From positions 58,618,690-58,682,689 of the forward strand of contig CM034236.1 in the NCBI GenBank assembly GCA_019916065.1: 64,000 nt of DNA. The letters run 5' to 3'. How positions within the stretch are numbered: position 1 is the first letter of the stretch; each line of letters opens with the position of its first letter. Under the pieces are notes generated by a model. It had not been told where the DNA came from and did no database searches. It saw nothing but the letters and a program-made list of their open reading frames with translations. Both the position numbers and the translations under genes were made by a program. Positions 1-13,855 of the stretch are shown here, one piece after another. Source of the DNA: Vitellaria paradoxa. Lineage: Eukaryota; Streptophyta; Magnoliopsida; Ericales; Sapotaceae.

Positions 1-754
1 ATTTAAAATTACAGGGATTATCAATTTTTTTAATTAAATTTTATCACATATCATTTTTACATTAATTTTTTATATTCTTTTTTTTTTATTTTTTTATCAT
101 CCAAACACTCCAAATTCAATAAAAAGACTAGCAAATATTTCATGCTCATTACCTATTAGCAATGTCATGCAAACAATAAATTAACCAGGCAAGTAGAAAG
201 CAAAAACCAATTACCTTTGAAATGGAAAAAGTTGATTTTTTTTTTTAAACTTTAAACCAGAAAGTTAGCTTCACCGACACTGCCTTCTTTTAGCTTCTAA
301 AAAAAAAAAAAACCAGCTTTCCCAGCACTAACCGCTCACCTTACTCTGATCACTTTTAAAAAAACTCCATGTTTATAGGCACTTTGAGTGGCTCTTTTAT
401 CTTATTGATCTTTATAATGCAATACACCATCAGTGCTCACATATATATACACACGCGAAACCATTGAGGATCGATGCACCATCCTTTTTTTTTTTTTTTT
501 TTTTGACTAATATATATATGATAATGGTGATAATTAATTACTTGACTAGCTTTTTCTCACATTGTCGAAGTGTAGGAGTTTGTTTCACACTTATGACAAC
601 GAACAAGCCTTTGGGAACCATCTTCCCTTGAACACCCCCCCCAAAAGGGTGCAATTTTTAGAAAACATATTGAACTATAAATACAGTGTATGCATATATA
701 TATATATATATAGATAAGAATGCATATATATATATATATATATAGCATCCTTAC
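1..754 (-). other. Lipase intron 2 (continues off the left edge)
   Basis: No further lipase exon is readable here in any minus-strand frame, so the second intron is at least 754 bp. It contains two (TA)n tracts (about 695-712 and 723-745), poly-T runs, and at 1-115 the right part of a MITE of the family also seen at 16435, 18385 and 31718. Confidence 0.6.
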
Positions 755-1320
755 CACAAGAAGCCCATGTTGCAATAAGACTGGCGGCTTGCTTTTTAAA
801 CCATCTCCTACACGACCCTCTGGAATTCTCTGCAAGCTTAATATGTATCCATCATCTGTTCTCACCTGAAAGCCAATTCAACTCGGTATTAATAAATAGT
901 CCATTAGCTAGCTATAAATACAACATATTATATATGAAAATGTCTCTATTGATTAGAAATTTTAACTGAAATAAATTTTTAAATTAATGATGTGACAATT
1001 ACATTTGTTTAATATAACAACACTTTATAAATTTAATTTTTCAATGAGTTGAGTTCAAAAGGCTGCGACGTTTAAATTCTTTCCTGTTAAAAAGATTTTA
1101 CATATCACTCATCATACATCGACAAAACTCTTACATCAATTTCCAGGCATTTGTAACCATGTATAGTCACCGCAGCAGCGCATATACCAGCCGGCGGCGG
1201 GTTGCCGGTTTCGGCACGGCCGAATAAACCCCAGCGAAATGCTTGACAAGGCTCAATCGACAAGAGAAATGTGCAAAAGCTCAAGGCTGACAAACCCAAT
1301 AAGCAGCTATGGAGAACCAT
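755..1320 (-). CDS. Plant acid (gastric-type) lipase, 5' end only
   Basis: Likely a secreted triacylglycerol/ester lipase of the alpha/beta-hydrolase family that includes plant TAG lipase 2-like and MPL1-type proteins. Exon 1 is 1135-1320 and exon 2 is 755-865, joined in phase 0 between a GTAAGAG donor and a TTTCAG acceptor; a GTAAGG donor ends exon 2. The 99 residues visible begin with a hydrophobic signal peptide (about residues 1-27, ending near PCQA). The family N-terminal block follows: a Gly-Ile-Cys segment, GYKC, then DDGYILSLQRIPEGR and PPVLLQHGLLV. The catalytic GHSQG serine, Asp and His lie in exons beyond the left edge, so activity cannot be judged. The start ATG at 1320 is the first in a short leader downstream of a TATA-rich tract. 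Family identity is from remembered homologues; no search was run. Confidence 0.85.
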
Positions 1321-1370
1321 TTCTCACTTTGGAGGGTGCTCTATGTTTGAAGGGATATAGGGAGAGGCCC

Positions 1371-1392
1371 TGTATATATATATATATATAAG
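1371..1392 (-). promoter_or_regulatory. TATA-rich core promoter region of the lipase gene
   Basis: A (TA)n run lies about 50-70 bp upstream of the lipase ATG. It is followed upstream by a GA/CT-rich tract (1394-1421) common near plant transcription starts. The exact TATA position is ambiguous because it sits in a microsatellite. Confidence 0.4.
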
Positions 1393-2002
1393 AAGAGAGA
1401 GAGCGAGAGAGAGAGAGAGGGACCAGGGAACTGTGAGAATGGGAGAAGGAATTGATTTTTTTCTTGGCTTAACGGTTACTATTGACAATTTAAGGCTCAA
1501 AAGGAGAGGCTTCTCACGTTCTTTCCAGCTATCAAAGAATGGGTTTGGGTCCTTTGGGACCCACTTTGGTTTTCCTTTCTTAGCTGCATATTACTATATA
1601 TACATATTTATTTATGTATATACAGATTTGCTTACGTATGAAAGTAATGGAATTGTCATATCACTGCTAAAGGGTAAAGCTCAACTGATTGCAGTCGGAA
1701 TTTGGAGGATGTAACTCTCTCTATGGTGGACTCCGGTGGTTACCCGATACTGCCAATTCTTTGGAAATGTGATAATTAAAAGGAATGTCATGCGGACACA
1801 CATTGCATCGTGATCGTCTCATATATATGTGTATATAAACACACACACATATGCTAATATTCAGAAATAAAAATAGTTCTAAACAAATGAATTATAATAA
1901 TATAGTGTATAAATTATAAAGATTTTTTTTCCTAAAATTTTTAGTTTTAAATTATTATATTAATTAATTTTATTTTTATGTTAAATATTTTTAAGATAAA
2001 AT

Positions 2003-2182
2003 CACTACAAAAAATCAAGTTATAGCGAAAAAAATTTTCGCGAGAAAGTCATTTTTCTCGCTAATATATAGCCACTTTTGGCGATGAAATCATGATTTAC
2101 TCGCTAAATAGTTTGTGGCTTTAGACAAGAATGGCTTCTTGTGTAATTTCGCAATGAAATTAGCAATTCCTCGCCTATAGTG
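2003..2182. mobile_element. Candidate miniature CACTA-like element
   Basis: The stretch starts CACTACAAAAAA and ends with TATAGTG, as CACTA elements do. Internally it has repeated inverted TCGC/GCGA-type motifs (TCTCGCTAA, GCGAGAAAG, CTCGCTAAA, CTCGCC) like the subterminal repeats of plant Spm relatives. The flanking 3-bp sites (AAT and TGG) do not match, so the boundaries or integrity are uncertain. Confidence 0.35.
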
Positions 2183-2717
2183 TGGAAAAACATGCCATTG
2201 ATTAAGATTATAGCATTTTATATTTTTTTATTTAATCTTATGTAAGTCTATTGCTAATTAATTAGTTGAACTAGGGACAGTTTTTAGAAAATTTATGACT
2301 AAGAATATATTTAACGTACTGAAAAATGTCGAAAAGTTTTAAAAATTTTCAAAAATTATTCACTTTTTAACTCATTGTACGAATTATAAACCTACAAATT
2401 ATCTCAAATTATTTTAATTTGTCTCACTTTTTGTCATTCTGACCATCCCATAAATAAAAATTTCACAATTGATCTGTTCTATCATTTTAATTTATACGCT
2501 TCCTACATTAATTTCCATTTTCATTGATTCAAGGGCCAAGACCACATATTTATTCATATAATACATTTTGTTATATAAAATGCAAGAATGGTGCTGATCA
2601 ATTATTTGATTCTGAGTCTATGATCTACAGGACTATCAGCATTTCGAAATCGCAGTTGGAATTACAGACCAATCCTAATGTGGAAATGGGACTCCACCAA
2701 CATACTGAAAACGTGGA

Positions 2718-4525
2718 CACGACTACAAAAATGTATAAATATCACCGTTTTTAGGTGTGATGTTTGACTTTCTATCTCAATTATAAAAGCGTGATTAATT
2801 CAGGTGAGATTGTAAGTCACTTCTTTTCGATCACATTTTACAACCGTGATAAAAAATTTACAACAATCATACAATAAAAGCGTAATCTTTTATGGTAAAA
2901 ACTAAGATAAAAAGAAATCTCGTGTGATCTTTTATGAATTTTGATCTCACTTTTTTTGAAAAACTGTGATTAAATATAAAAAAATAATCACGTTAAAAAA
3001 TTGGATTAATTTTAAAAATAATAAAAATTCATATGGTAACCTCCTATCACGCCATTGTAGCACTATTTAGTATCTTGTCATTATAGTAACTTTATATATT
3101 TGATATTTTTTTGTTTCTGCTGAGAATCGAACTCGTGCCATTCCTCTAAAAGTTAGTATAGTTGACCGCTAGTCTAACCTATCATTTAGGTATACATTTT
3201 ATATATTAATATATAAAAACAAATTTTTATCACTTTTGGGTTACTAAAAAAAGTAATAAAATTATATTATTTTAATTTAATTATTTTAAGTTTTTTATAA
3301 TAATTTATTATGACTTTTGTCAATCAGTTAGTAGCTAAAAGTTACAATTTGCATGATCAATTGGTTAGGAAAAATGATAAAAAAATTTATTTTTATTTAA
3401 TTATTTTAACTTTTTGTAATTATTTGAAATCATAACCAATATATAGTACCATGCGAATACTTAATAAATAATTTATGAATATTTATTATATTTAATTAAA
3501 AATAATTTTAATTATTTTTCTTATTTTCCTTTAATCTTTGTTTATAGCATATATTTAATCATGACTCACTATTTATAATATATTTTTCTTCATTCTGTAT
3601 TATATTTTTAAAAGTAATTAGGTCGCGTTTATTTTAGTTTTAGAAAACTATTGTTCAAAACAAAATTTTTGAAAACTATTTTAAAAATTGATTTGTAATA
3701 CAAAAAATATTTTCAATGACTAGATTCAAAAATTAGTTCCAAAAAGAAAAAAAATGAAAATTTTTACTATTTTTATTTCTAAATTTTTATCACTTCCAAC
3801 AAAATATAAAATAATGTCACTTTTAATATAATTAATATTAAAGATATACTAAATGTTTATTAGATATTAAGTATTTAATATTTACATCGTTATAAATCAT
3901 ACAAATTATAAAAACTACTCTCATATATTTACTGAAAAAATAATGATTATACATTTAGCGTTATTTAAATTTAATTTGGTAAATTTAATTTTAACATTAA
4001 TTTAAAAATATTTTTGTTTGTTGATCTATGATTGTAGTTTTTATAGCATATTCAATTAATTAAAATTAATAAATAAATATTACGATAAAATTTATGAAAT
4101 CTAATTTAAATCATATAAAGTGATAAATAAAATTGTTTGAGAGAGATATAGAGAAAAAAATAATAGTATTGTCACTTTTTTTTAATTATCTCGCTTTTTT
4201 TGAGATATAATTTTGCTCACTTATTGATCTCAGTTTTTTCTAGAGATGTTTCCACTAATCTTTTATCTCGGTTTTTTCTAGAAATAGTTTCCACTGATCT
4301 TTTATCTCACTTTTTTCTAAAGATGATTTTCACTAATCTTTTATTTCATTTTAAATACAATCACGGTTTCAACAAAAGTGAGATAAAAACTATTAAAAAT
4401 AATTTTTTATCTCAATTTTTTAATTAAATTGAGATAAAAAGTTTAACCCATAAATCTTTATTACACTTTTTCTCGTAATCTTTATGAATTATTTAGTGTG
4501 ATCTTTATCCATTATTGTAGTAGTG
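2718..4525. mobile_element. Non-autonomous CACTA-like transposon
   Basis: The left end CACGACTACAAAAATG and the reverse complement of the right end CACTACTACAATAATG agree at 14 of 16 positions. The subterminal 300 bp on the right (4190-4510) repeat CTTTTATCTC-type and GATCTCA-type motifs many times, and the left side carries related inverted motifs (TCTATCTCAATT, GGTGAGATTG), as expected of transposase-binding arrays. No transposase-like reading frame is present. The flanking trinucleotides are GGA and CCA, so no clean 3-bp target duplication supports the ends. Another AT-rich insertion may be nested from about 3620. Confidence 0.5.
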
Positions 4526-6038
4526 CCAGCCGCGCTGATAACTGAAATATTTGTACATACATTGGTGATGGGAGAATGGTGGAAATGCAAAGAAACGTTG
4601 GGAACAGCTGGAGTGCCTTTTCTTCTTTTAATCATTAAAAAAGTTTGCTTTTAATTGACAAAATTCAGCCTTTCACATTGGCGCCCACAACTCCATTAAC
4701 CTAATACCATCTAAAAGAATCTCTCACTAAAATATCAATAGCCCACGCCCGTTGGTCTCAGTGTGGTCGATCAAAGAATATGAATACAGATTTCTGGCTC
4801 CTTCTGGTGTTCTAAATACTACAACGCAGACCTTAGTTTGAGGCTGGGGTGAGTTTAAATTAAGCCAAAGTTTTTTACTTATTCCACCTCGATTCAAACT
4901 ATTAATACTGGTCTCGGATTAAAGATTGAGTTTCCGGCTTATTATTTGAACTTGACTTAACAAAAATTATTCAGGTGTAAAATTGATTCGCGAGTAATTT
5001 GATTAATTAAAATATTTTATTTTATTTTAAAATATAATAATTTAAAATAAATATTTCAACTAAATTAAATAATATCATTTCACTTAGATAAATTAACGTC
5101 TTTTTAGTTAAAAATATTATAAAAATATATACTTATTTTATCGAATTGACTCACAAGCTTTCGAATCAAGCACTTATAAACTTGAATCAAGCTCAATAAG
5201 ATTACAAATCGGCTCAAATAACTTAATAACAGATCGATTGTGTAACGGTCCCTACTCATGCGTATATTCACACAATTTATGATCGGTGCAAGGAAGTAGA
5301 TTATTGAGGTGCGTAGAAACGATCCTGCCTTCTCTAATTCCAATTCCTTTAGCCCAAAAACATGCCCTAGAAGAACCTAACCGCAATGGCATTGTGGCAT
5401 AGCTGAGACTAAAATTTCCAAGGTTAAAGCAATTTAAGGAATTGAAACCTTCCAGCCATGGAGCACTGTTGCCATAATCCTTTGCAGAGAAATAGTTCTC
5501 GTAATGGCATTGCAATCTTTGACGTCTATCTTTATGAAATACTGAGAGTCTATTTGGGTGTCACTGGAATTTGAGATTGCAAATGTTACTTTTCCCCATA
5601 GGAAATTTAGAGAAAATTTTATGTATTTACATTGATATACGCAAAGGAAAGTAATTAAATGGTCCCAGTCAAATTCAAGGAAGCATTCAAGCGGGCTCTT
5701 AGCTATCCAACTAGGTCAACTTCACCAAGTTTGTTGACCCAACGCTTGGGATTCAGCCCCAGCCTTGGTTAGTTTGAACATGCCCATGGAATCAAAACTT
5801 GGGGACAATAAAACTTAAAGTTGAAGACAGTTCAGATTATTTATGGATGATATCCTTAATAACTTTATACATGTTACTGATTTAAAAAAAAAAAAAAAAA
5901 TTCTTACTACTAAACACCAATTTCTTCCAATATTTACTCAAATCTCACAGAAAATGAGCAACTCGATCAGACCAAGTTTTCATATTATGATGGCTTCATA
6001 TACATTGTACTAAATGTAATGGAAAACAGAACAATTAT
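4526..6038. other. Intergenic stretch, no convincing gene
   Basis: Mostly unstructured AT-rich DNA. A minus-strand open frame (5252-5515) has less biased composition and a coding-like protein, but it starts without an ATG, has no splice partners I could place, and I do not recognise it. A poly-A tract lies at 5885-5900. Confidence 0.4.
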
Positions 6039-9000
6039 TTACCCAATGCTATGGGCAGGGCTTGAATTCTTCTTCCTTTCTCTAAAGCTCCGGCTTGAAA
6101 GTATCCTTGGAAGACAACACTGCAGAGACTTCACTGCTTTCCCCTTCTCAGGTCTGTAATCTACACTGGAAGTTCTTTCACTGCTGCACGCAGAGTTAGC
6201 TCCCGAGACAAAAGAGGTACCATCTGCTCTTGAAGGGAGACCAAGCATGGCACTCTTAGGTTCCAGCTTTCCATTCACTCCATTTTTGTTACCTGATGAC
6301 ATGTTCTGTCCATCATCAACATCTCGGTCACCTCTTAAGCTGTCTTGAAAAAGTTCTCCTAATTTCTTTTTCTTTTCTGCTGAGTATGTTTCAGTTTTAG
6401 AACTTGATGTTTTATTATCAAAAGTAGCCCATTCGACTTGTGGGGTTCCTGCAGGGAGGCTCTGGTGGACTGGAGTATTGCCACGAGATGGGGTAAAATC
6501 TGCATTAAGACAGAATCAAAGTCGAATCAACATTAAAATGATTTTAACTTTTGTGGTGCTAGGAAGATGGTTAAAGACAAGAAAGTAAAAAATATATCTG
6601 TGCATCAGCAATTTCCATGTCTCATATTTCCTAGTCACAATAGACAGACCAACAATGAAGTAAATGGCATAGCTATTATATGACACTCAACCGACTAACT
6701 TTTATTAGATTGTTTGAGCAATCCTCAACAATTTCCCTTCCAATCACTGTAATTTTAGGTCACTTGTCTTCCAAAGGTTAAAGTCAGTATCATTTCATAA
6801 TGAAGATGAGTAGCATGGCTTAGAGCACACATCCAAACAAAGAATTTGCTGAATTGTGTTGCAATCAGTAAATTATAAAGTAGCCAAGGCAGAAAGAAAC
6901 ATCATTGATCTTGGATATTGTGAGTGGGTGTCTACAACCCACCAAAAAAAAAAAAAAAAACAAGCGGCATTCGTTCTTCCAAAATAAAGAAAGAAAGAAA
7001 GAAAGAAGAGTAGTTCATATTTCTCTTGCATATATGACAAAATGAGACACAGAACCAAGGTTCTACTTCAAAACAGCTGAAAGCATTCTAGTGAATTCTT
7101 ACCACCATTGACACTGAAGAAGTCGTCTTCGCAATCTGACTCTAGCCAGGGTTGGGATTCAAAAAAGACCTCGTCTCTACTGCCTGCAAATAAACAAGAC
7201 ATGCATCAAATTTGGGCATTGGATAATTACGAAAATAGCTAAATAATATTGTAAAAAGTTTGGGGGATGGGGGGCCTTGGGTGACCACCAAAAATTGAAA
7301 AATCAATTATTTTTCTTTTAAAAATTAAGTCCAAGAATTCATTCAAGAGATTACGAGAGGAGTCAGTATCGTTATTAAGCAAGGATGGGGATGAGGACAA
7401 GGATAATTGAGATTATTAAGTGCAAAGGAGCAATTCTGAGTATAGGAGACTTCTGACAATTAAAGTAATCCTTCTAATCTCCAGTTAGAAAGATTATGTC
7501 GACCAGCCATGATTGTGCAGATCAGCTGTCGCATTAAAGTAAAAGGTTATCCACAACACACATGCAAATCAGGTGTTGGACACGCACAACAATAAACAGA
7601 AGTTTTTGCAAATTTATTTCACAATAGACTGCCACCACTGCTGAAGTAATCTTTATCCCTGAAGAGGGGCATCATTTTCCAAAAGCTTTAACAATACTAT
7701 AACTTAATCATCCATATGAAATGCAGGTAGGCGGTTGCTACAAGAGGTGTGTCTTTATGAGCTGAAAATTCCCACCATAATGAAAGGGTTCACCAGCCAG
7801 CACTGATTTACCCAGTGTCGCTTATCGTTATCTCTTACAAGCGCGTATTACACTTATCTTCAATGTGATTCCATACCCTTGAAAACAAGTCATGCCAACT
7901 TTAGAGTTGGAATAATACAATAGGATAGATTTAAGCAAAGGCTTTCTTTTAGCTCTGGCTCACCTACAGGGATTGATCTAGGAAAGTTTGCAATTATCTG
8001 TTTGTAAAGCCCTGGCTGTTTATTATCCTCATTTTAACAAAGGAGTCATATAAAACTTGTTAGTGCAGAGTTAGTTAAGAAAAAGGAAAAGTTTTGGCCT
8101 CAAATAGGGCAAGAAATAGCATGGGTGTTGAGAGGGGAAAAAAATCAGAACTCCCACATTCAAGTCCTGCACCTTGCTAAAACAGGGTTTATTTATAGAA
8201 AATTGTAGAAAATTCGAGCATCAATCAAAAATCAAAAGGGCATAATATCAATATGGAAATATAGTATTCTTTATACACAGAGAAAGGGAATATGAAAACT
8301 AATAATCTCAAAAAGCTATTCTAACCAAAGAGAGGTAAGGTTCCAACTCATCACTTTCGTTTCATCTTCTTAGAAGCCAAATGAAACATAAGGATTTAGT
8401 TCTGCACATTGAAAATGACACCTCAAAAAATTATACTCTATATGTAATTACCCAAAAAAAATACACTGTATATGCATACAGTGTGAGACATCAAGAAGGC
8501 TAGAAGGGTATCTCCACCAAACATCATAGAGTAATGCTCAATAAAAGAGGTTTCTTTATGAACTGTATATGTGGATCGTCCTGTAATTTTATGAAGCTTT
8601 TAACAACACAATTTTCGTCAGTTATTTTCTTAAAGAGGATACCAAATTTGGACACAGCATTTGAAAACCATACATATTTTTTAATTAAAAAAAAATGATC
8701 TGTCTGTTAATTTTCAAGTAATGAAATGTAGTTTTATAATGGATGGGAATCCTCTGGGTTTCAATCGCCCACCCTACAAAACCACAAGGTATAAAATTAT
8801 AAATTACTAACCAAGAGCCTTTCTATATCAAATATGTGGTTTAAGCCCAATGAAAAATTCTCTTTTATGGCCAAACAGAGAGAAAATATACATTATTTAT
8901 ATATTATGACAGCATCTTTCGTATGTTTCTCCATAATTCAATCTGTCATCAAGAACATGGGTGATTCTTTTACAACATTAGAAAATGTCAGATGACTATT

Positions 9001-9491
9001 ATATACATAATGGTAGCCCAAAAACTTCAAAAAAAAAATCAATCAACTGCAGAGACCTAATCACAACAAATATCTACAACATTAAACCCATTTTTTTAAT
9101 TACTACTTACCCAAAAAAATCAGGAACACGCATACCCATCATTACAGAAAAGGAAGATAAATAAATAATAATAATAAAATAAAGTACATATATCCCATTT
9201 TTGGACAGAAGAGTAGAAGAAAACAACCGTTACAACCAGAATACCAAATCCACTACAAACTGTTCATATCTAGATTGAAAGGAACGTACCAAAATCACAA
9301 GCGGCCGCCACGGGGAGAGACGGTGACCATTGAGATTTGAGACCCTCTTCGGCGATCGGACGGTCCCCATTGGCGATAGGCTTGTCTTTGATGGGTGACG
9401 GAGTCACAACCTTGTCAGTTTTAGACCCAAACGGGAATCGGAACTTCATGTCGGAATCTGAGTCTTTGTGAACTGAAACACAAGCACCCAT
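6039..9491 (-). CDS. At3g27210-like plant protein, N-myristoylated, unknown function
   Basis: Three exons give a closed 247-residue protein: 9290-9491, 7103-7183 and 6039-6499 (202+81+461 nt, phases 1 and 1). Donors are GTACGT and GTAAGA; acceptors are TTGCAG and ATGCAG. The N-terminus MGACVS is a textbook myristoylation (Gly2) plus palmitoylation (Cys4) signal, so plasma-membrane attachment is likely. The middle has an acidic-aromatic block, PWLESDCEDDFFSVNG, then FTPSRGNTP; the C-terminus is Ser/Lys rich with a conserved CCLPRILSSRSF. This layout matches what I remember of Arabidopsis At3g27210, a plant-specific protein without known biochemistry. Intron 1 is long (2106 bp). The start is the first ATG after a GA/GAA-rich leader. 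Function is unknown. Confidence 0.85.
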
Positions 9492-9550
9492 TTATCAGCA
9501 CACCGCCCTTATCATCACAGGGCTCAAAAACCTCTCTGTTTTACTCGAAA

Positions 9551-9604
9551 ACAGAGAGAGAGAGAGAGAAAGAGAGAAGAAGAAGAAGAAGAAGAAGAAG
9601 AAGC
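9551..9604. repeat. (GA)n/(GAA)n microsatellite in 5' leader
   Basis: A GA run followed by about ten GAA units sits just upstream of the At3g27210-like gene, probably within its 5' UTR or core promoter. No TATA box was seen there. Confidence 0.8.
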
Positions 9605-9842
9605 GAGAGGGGAACGTTTCCTGGCGTTATGCTTGAAGGAGTAGAAAATTCTTACAAAGCAATTGATAGAGAGAAGAGACGGGGCCTTGAAAGCGAAGTA
9701 ATTGCGCTTGCAGAGCCGGGGTGGGTCCGAATATAAAAAGTAGTATTATAATAATATTAGAGTTTGTTCCAGCTCTGACTGAAACGGAAATCAATGTAAA
9801 AAAAGCTGTCTTTGAGGCCAAAAGGCTGGGCTCTATTTCCAT

Positions 9843-10534
9843 GTGGCCTCGACACTAGCGTTGGCTGGGTTGTCGAGAAATTCGTAAATTTTTAGTAATT
9901 TTTTTATAATTTTTTTAATAAAAAATTGGCAAGTATAACTCTTTATACATTTGATAAAAAAATTTAAAATTTTCAATAATTTTTAAAAACGGTGAAAGTT
10001 AGAAAAATTTTTAAGAATTGTTAGTTATTTAATAAAAAAATTAGAAAAAATTTTATCAACATTTAAAATATCGTCAGAATATCAAAATAAATAATAAAAA
10101 TAAAAAATACTAAAAATATCTCATTCTTTTGAGCCCCCATCCCAAGTTCAGTATTTAAATGTGTCATCCAACGTGGGCCTAATTTAAATTTTTTCTTTTT
10201 CAAAAAAAAAAAACGCAAAAAATCTTAATTAGCTATTTATAAAACAAAATAAATTTGATAATATTTCTAATGAATACAAGATTTTGTTAATTTAAATATG
10301 AAATATAGCAATATAAAAATAAAACAGAAATAAGCATGAAATTTAACAAATTAAGAAATTTACAAAACATGAATAAAACTTAAATTTAAAGACTAAAAAT
10401 CTTTCTAAAATGTTTTTAAAAATAATTATTATAAACCCAGTTATTTTTCCAGGTTGAAGAGGTTAAAAACTCTAACAACTATTATGTCATGCGTTAATAA
10501 GTTCCAAGCCATATTATGATCTATTTTTGACATT
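9843..10534. other. AT-rich intergenic DNA
   Basis: No gene, RNA or clear repeat was recognised. Short homopolymer runs only. Confidence 0.5.
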
Positions 10535-10929
10535 TGGAGCCTGTTTTGAGGATTAAAAACTAGCAAAAAAAGTAAATTTTTGGTAATTTTTTGTATTTTT
10601 TTTAGTTACATTTTTTTATGTGTTTGGCGGAACAAAGTATAAATTTTAATATTTTTTTACAACTTTTAGGTGTTTGATAAACTTTTTATTATAGTAAAGC
10701 AAAAAAATAATAACATTTTGTGTGTTTGGTAAGTTTTTACTGTAGCGGAGCAAAAAAATTGACAATTTTTGTGTGTTTAATAAAATTTTTTATTTTATTT
10801 TTTACTGTAACAAAGTAAAAAAATAAAAAAAAATTATGATTTTACTTTTTATTTTATCAAATGCACCGAAAGTTGTAAAATATAACTTTTGTTACTTTTT
10901 TGCTAGTTTTTGAGCCTCCAAACGAAGAG
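10535..10929. mobile_element. MITE-like inverted-repeat element
   Basis: The two ends match in inverted orientation: left GAGCCTGTTTTGAGGATTAA then AAACTAGCAAAAAAAGTAA; right, reverse-complemented, reads GGCTCAAAAACTAGC then AAAAAAGTAA. The 395-bp interior is AT-rich and repeats 'TGTTTGGTAA..TTTTTACTGTA' motifs. No coding capacity. The superfamily is not assignable. Confidence 0.5.
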
Positions 10930-13855
10930 TGGCGAAATATAATAAAGAAAAGTTTTAATCAATAAAAGTGGGTAAGGACTTAAGCATATTATGGTTGTGG
11001 GTAGAGGTTTATTTATTTATTTAAACGGTTTGGGGATCAATATTTAATAAATCTTTGATGATTGATTTTAAAGTAATTATTAAAGTAATGTTAATAAAAA
11101 AAAAAAGTCATTTGAAAGTGTTTTTTGCTTGATTGAAATTACTGTTTTAAATGGCTTGGTGTGTTTCAATATTTTTGAATTAAGGCTTGATTACGGCTCA
11201 AAATTTTTAAATATTGAATAAATTAGGTTTAATTTATTCAATACTATTAAACATAAAACATAACATTTGTTATTTATAATATGTTTAATGTATTTAAAAA
11301 ATATAAAAGAAAAATGCGATCTTATCTAAAAAGTACTTAATTGTATATCTCTATATACGGATTCATAATATGGTTTCAAAATATATATATATGGATTGAT
11401 AATATATTAATATCTCAACAAGTCGCCCCAAGATTATTCATAATTATTCATCGTATTTAATTATCATGATATTATGCTTCTATTATAAATAGTGGATAAA
11501 AATAAATTTATTTCCAATATAAGAGTTTGACTTTGAGCAATTTAATTAAAATGAATTCAAAATTTTGAATAAAATTCGTGCGCTTTGAAAAAAGGACAAG
11601 AAATTATGAGAGATGACTGGAAAAAATAAGAATGACAGGAAAAAATATATATATATATAACTAGAAACCGGAGGTGACAATGTGGGCTGCCAACGGGAAA
11701 AAGAAAAAAACAACAAGAAAAAGAAAAGACAATGTGATGTAAAGAATTTGTCCGCTCAGAAATGAAAGGTCAAGATGAGAGATAACCCACTAATCAACTT
11801 TGAATCAATTAAAAACTTCGAAAAGTTTGGGCACAAAATGCCATGATTTATTCTTCTCAATTTCACATTTCCTTTATTTGACATGTGATTAGCCTTTTCT
11901 TAATTATTATTCCATCAAAGTCTGGGGGGTTGCTAAAAGTTGAAAGTCTTTCAGATAATAATGCCTCCTCCCCCACTAATCTCATTTTCTTTGTACAAAA
12001 GACAAATTCGCTTATGGGTAGGGGATCGGTCGGGTCGGGTCGGGTGTCTTTTTTTTTTTTTTTTTTAAATGCACCTTCTAAATCGTACTTGTTTAGACAA
12101 AAATGAAAATTTCAACTCCACATCAAAGGATGAAATAATTATTCTAAAACCATGAATCATGACCCACCCACTTCTGGATATAATGTCCAAATTCCCCCAA
12201 GTAATTAATTAATTAGTTTTGAACACGAGGGCAATAGAAATAGAAGAATGCAACAACAACCAAAAATAATAATAATTAATTAACCAGATTACATTAAAAT
12301 TCAGTTTGAATAGTTAGATATTTTAAATTAATTAATTTGAGATTGAATTATACTAAAATATAAGTAATAGAGTTAATTCATATAATAATATATATAATTT
12401 TTCTGATGATTACTAATTATTACTATAAAAACAGTGGTGTCATTATTTCTAAAATTATGGAGTTACTGTTACGAAATATTTCCAAATAACTACTTTTTTT
12501 TTTTGTAATAATTTCAAATTCTTTGTATTTTAATCATGTTAAACTAATCAAATATGTGATAAAATCTTTATTTAAACTAATAAAGTTATATTTAAGTAAT
12601 TTTATTTTAAGTACCAAATCCTGTAATTTTAAATTTATAAATATAAATGCAATCTAAATCTTCATATGATCCCCTCATTTAATTGTGTACAGAATTACTT
12701 AATCTAGGCTTGAAACAAGTTCCTTAGATTTTTTTTATTATTAAGCAAAATATATATATATATATATATATATGTATTCATAAAAAAAAGAAATTTAAAA
12801 AGAAAAAGAAAAGGAGAAAAAGGAAGAAAAGAAGGAAAAGAGATGCTTCAGTTGCTCCAGGACCGGGCATGGTATATTTTTCTTCAGTTAATTTTTCCTT
12901 TTGTATCTACGGGGTCGTATTGTGGTTTAGACATGTTATATGTAATCAGTATGGTAACATTCTAAAAATGTGCTCGTATAAGTAATCAAAAGTATGCTCG
13001 TGATCATTAAGCAAAACATCAATTTATTTTGATATCCACTTTCTGTAATTTAAACTAAAGTTAAAAATGTTAAAAATTTTATGAAAGACAATAAATTTGA
13101 TTCCTAATAACCTTAAAAATATATATTTATTTACACCTATTGTATTATATTTTTATTGCATTTAAGACTTACTATATCTATTTGAATTTCAATCAATATT
13201 TTTATTTTATTTCTTAAAAATTTAATACTATTCCAAATTTTACTTTAATTTCTTAATTTTTGATGTTCCCAAAGGATGCTTGTGATTTTCACATTTAATA
13301 CAGTAAATATAAAAATACTTTAACTCTTTTAGATATAAATATATAATTCATGGAATGGGATGGACTAATTTATTTTATGATTTTGGTCACTTGATACTTT
13401 TTTTTTTAATTTTTCATTATTGAACAAGAACTAATATGAATTATTGAATTTAAGTTTTTATTATTAGCATATGATTTCTTTCTAACCTTCATCATGTGAT
13501 CAAAAGAATAATTTATAATATATTAAAATTGAAATCGAAACTTATTTATTCATGATTTAATTATGTTGGATATATACATTAAACAATAGCAAGTTTTAAT
13601 TGTTATTATTTTTAATACTTCAAAATTTTTCATTGTCATCTGTGAAGCTAACCAAAACATATTTCCAACCAAAATAAAACATGAATTATTATATGTGATA
13701 TAAATTATTTTTATTAAGGTGATAGGTATAATATTTGTATATTATAGAATTCATTAGATCGAGTATCAACACATCGAAATTTATCAAAACTTAGATAATT
13801 GGAACTGAATTCTTATCGAATAAACAGCTGTAACTACTATATCTATACCTAACAA
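10930..13855. other. AT-rich intergenic DNA, about 2.9 kb
   Basis: No gene found. Contains a (TA)n tract near 12750-12772, an A/G-rich stretch at 12780-12842 and several poly-A/T runs. Short open frames here are low-complexity and unsupported. Confidence 0.5.
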
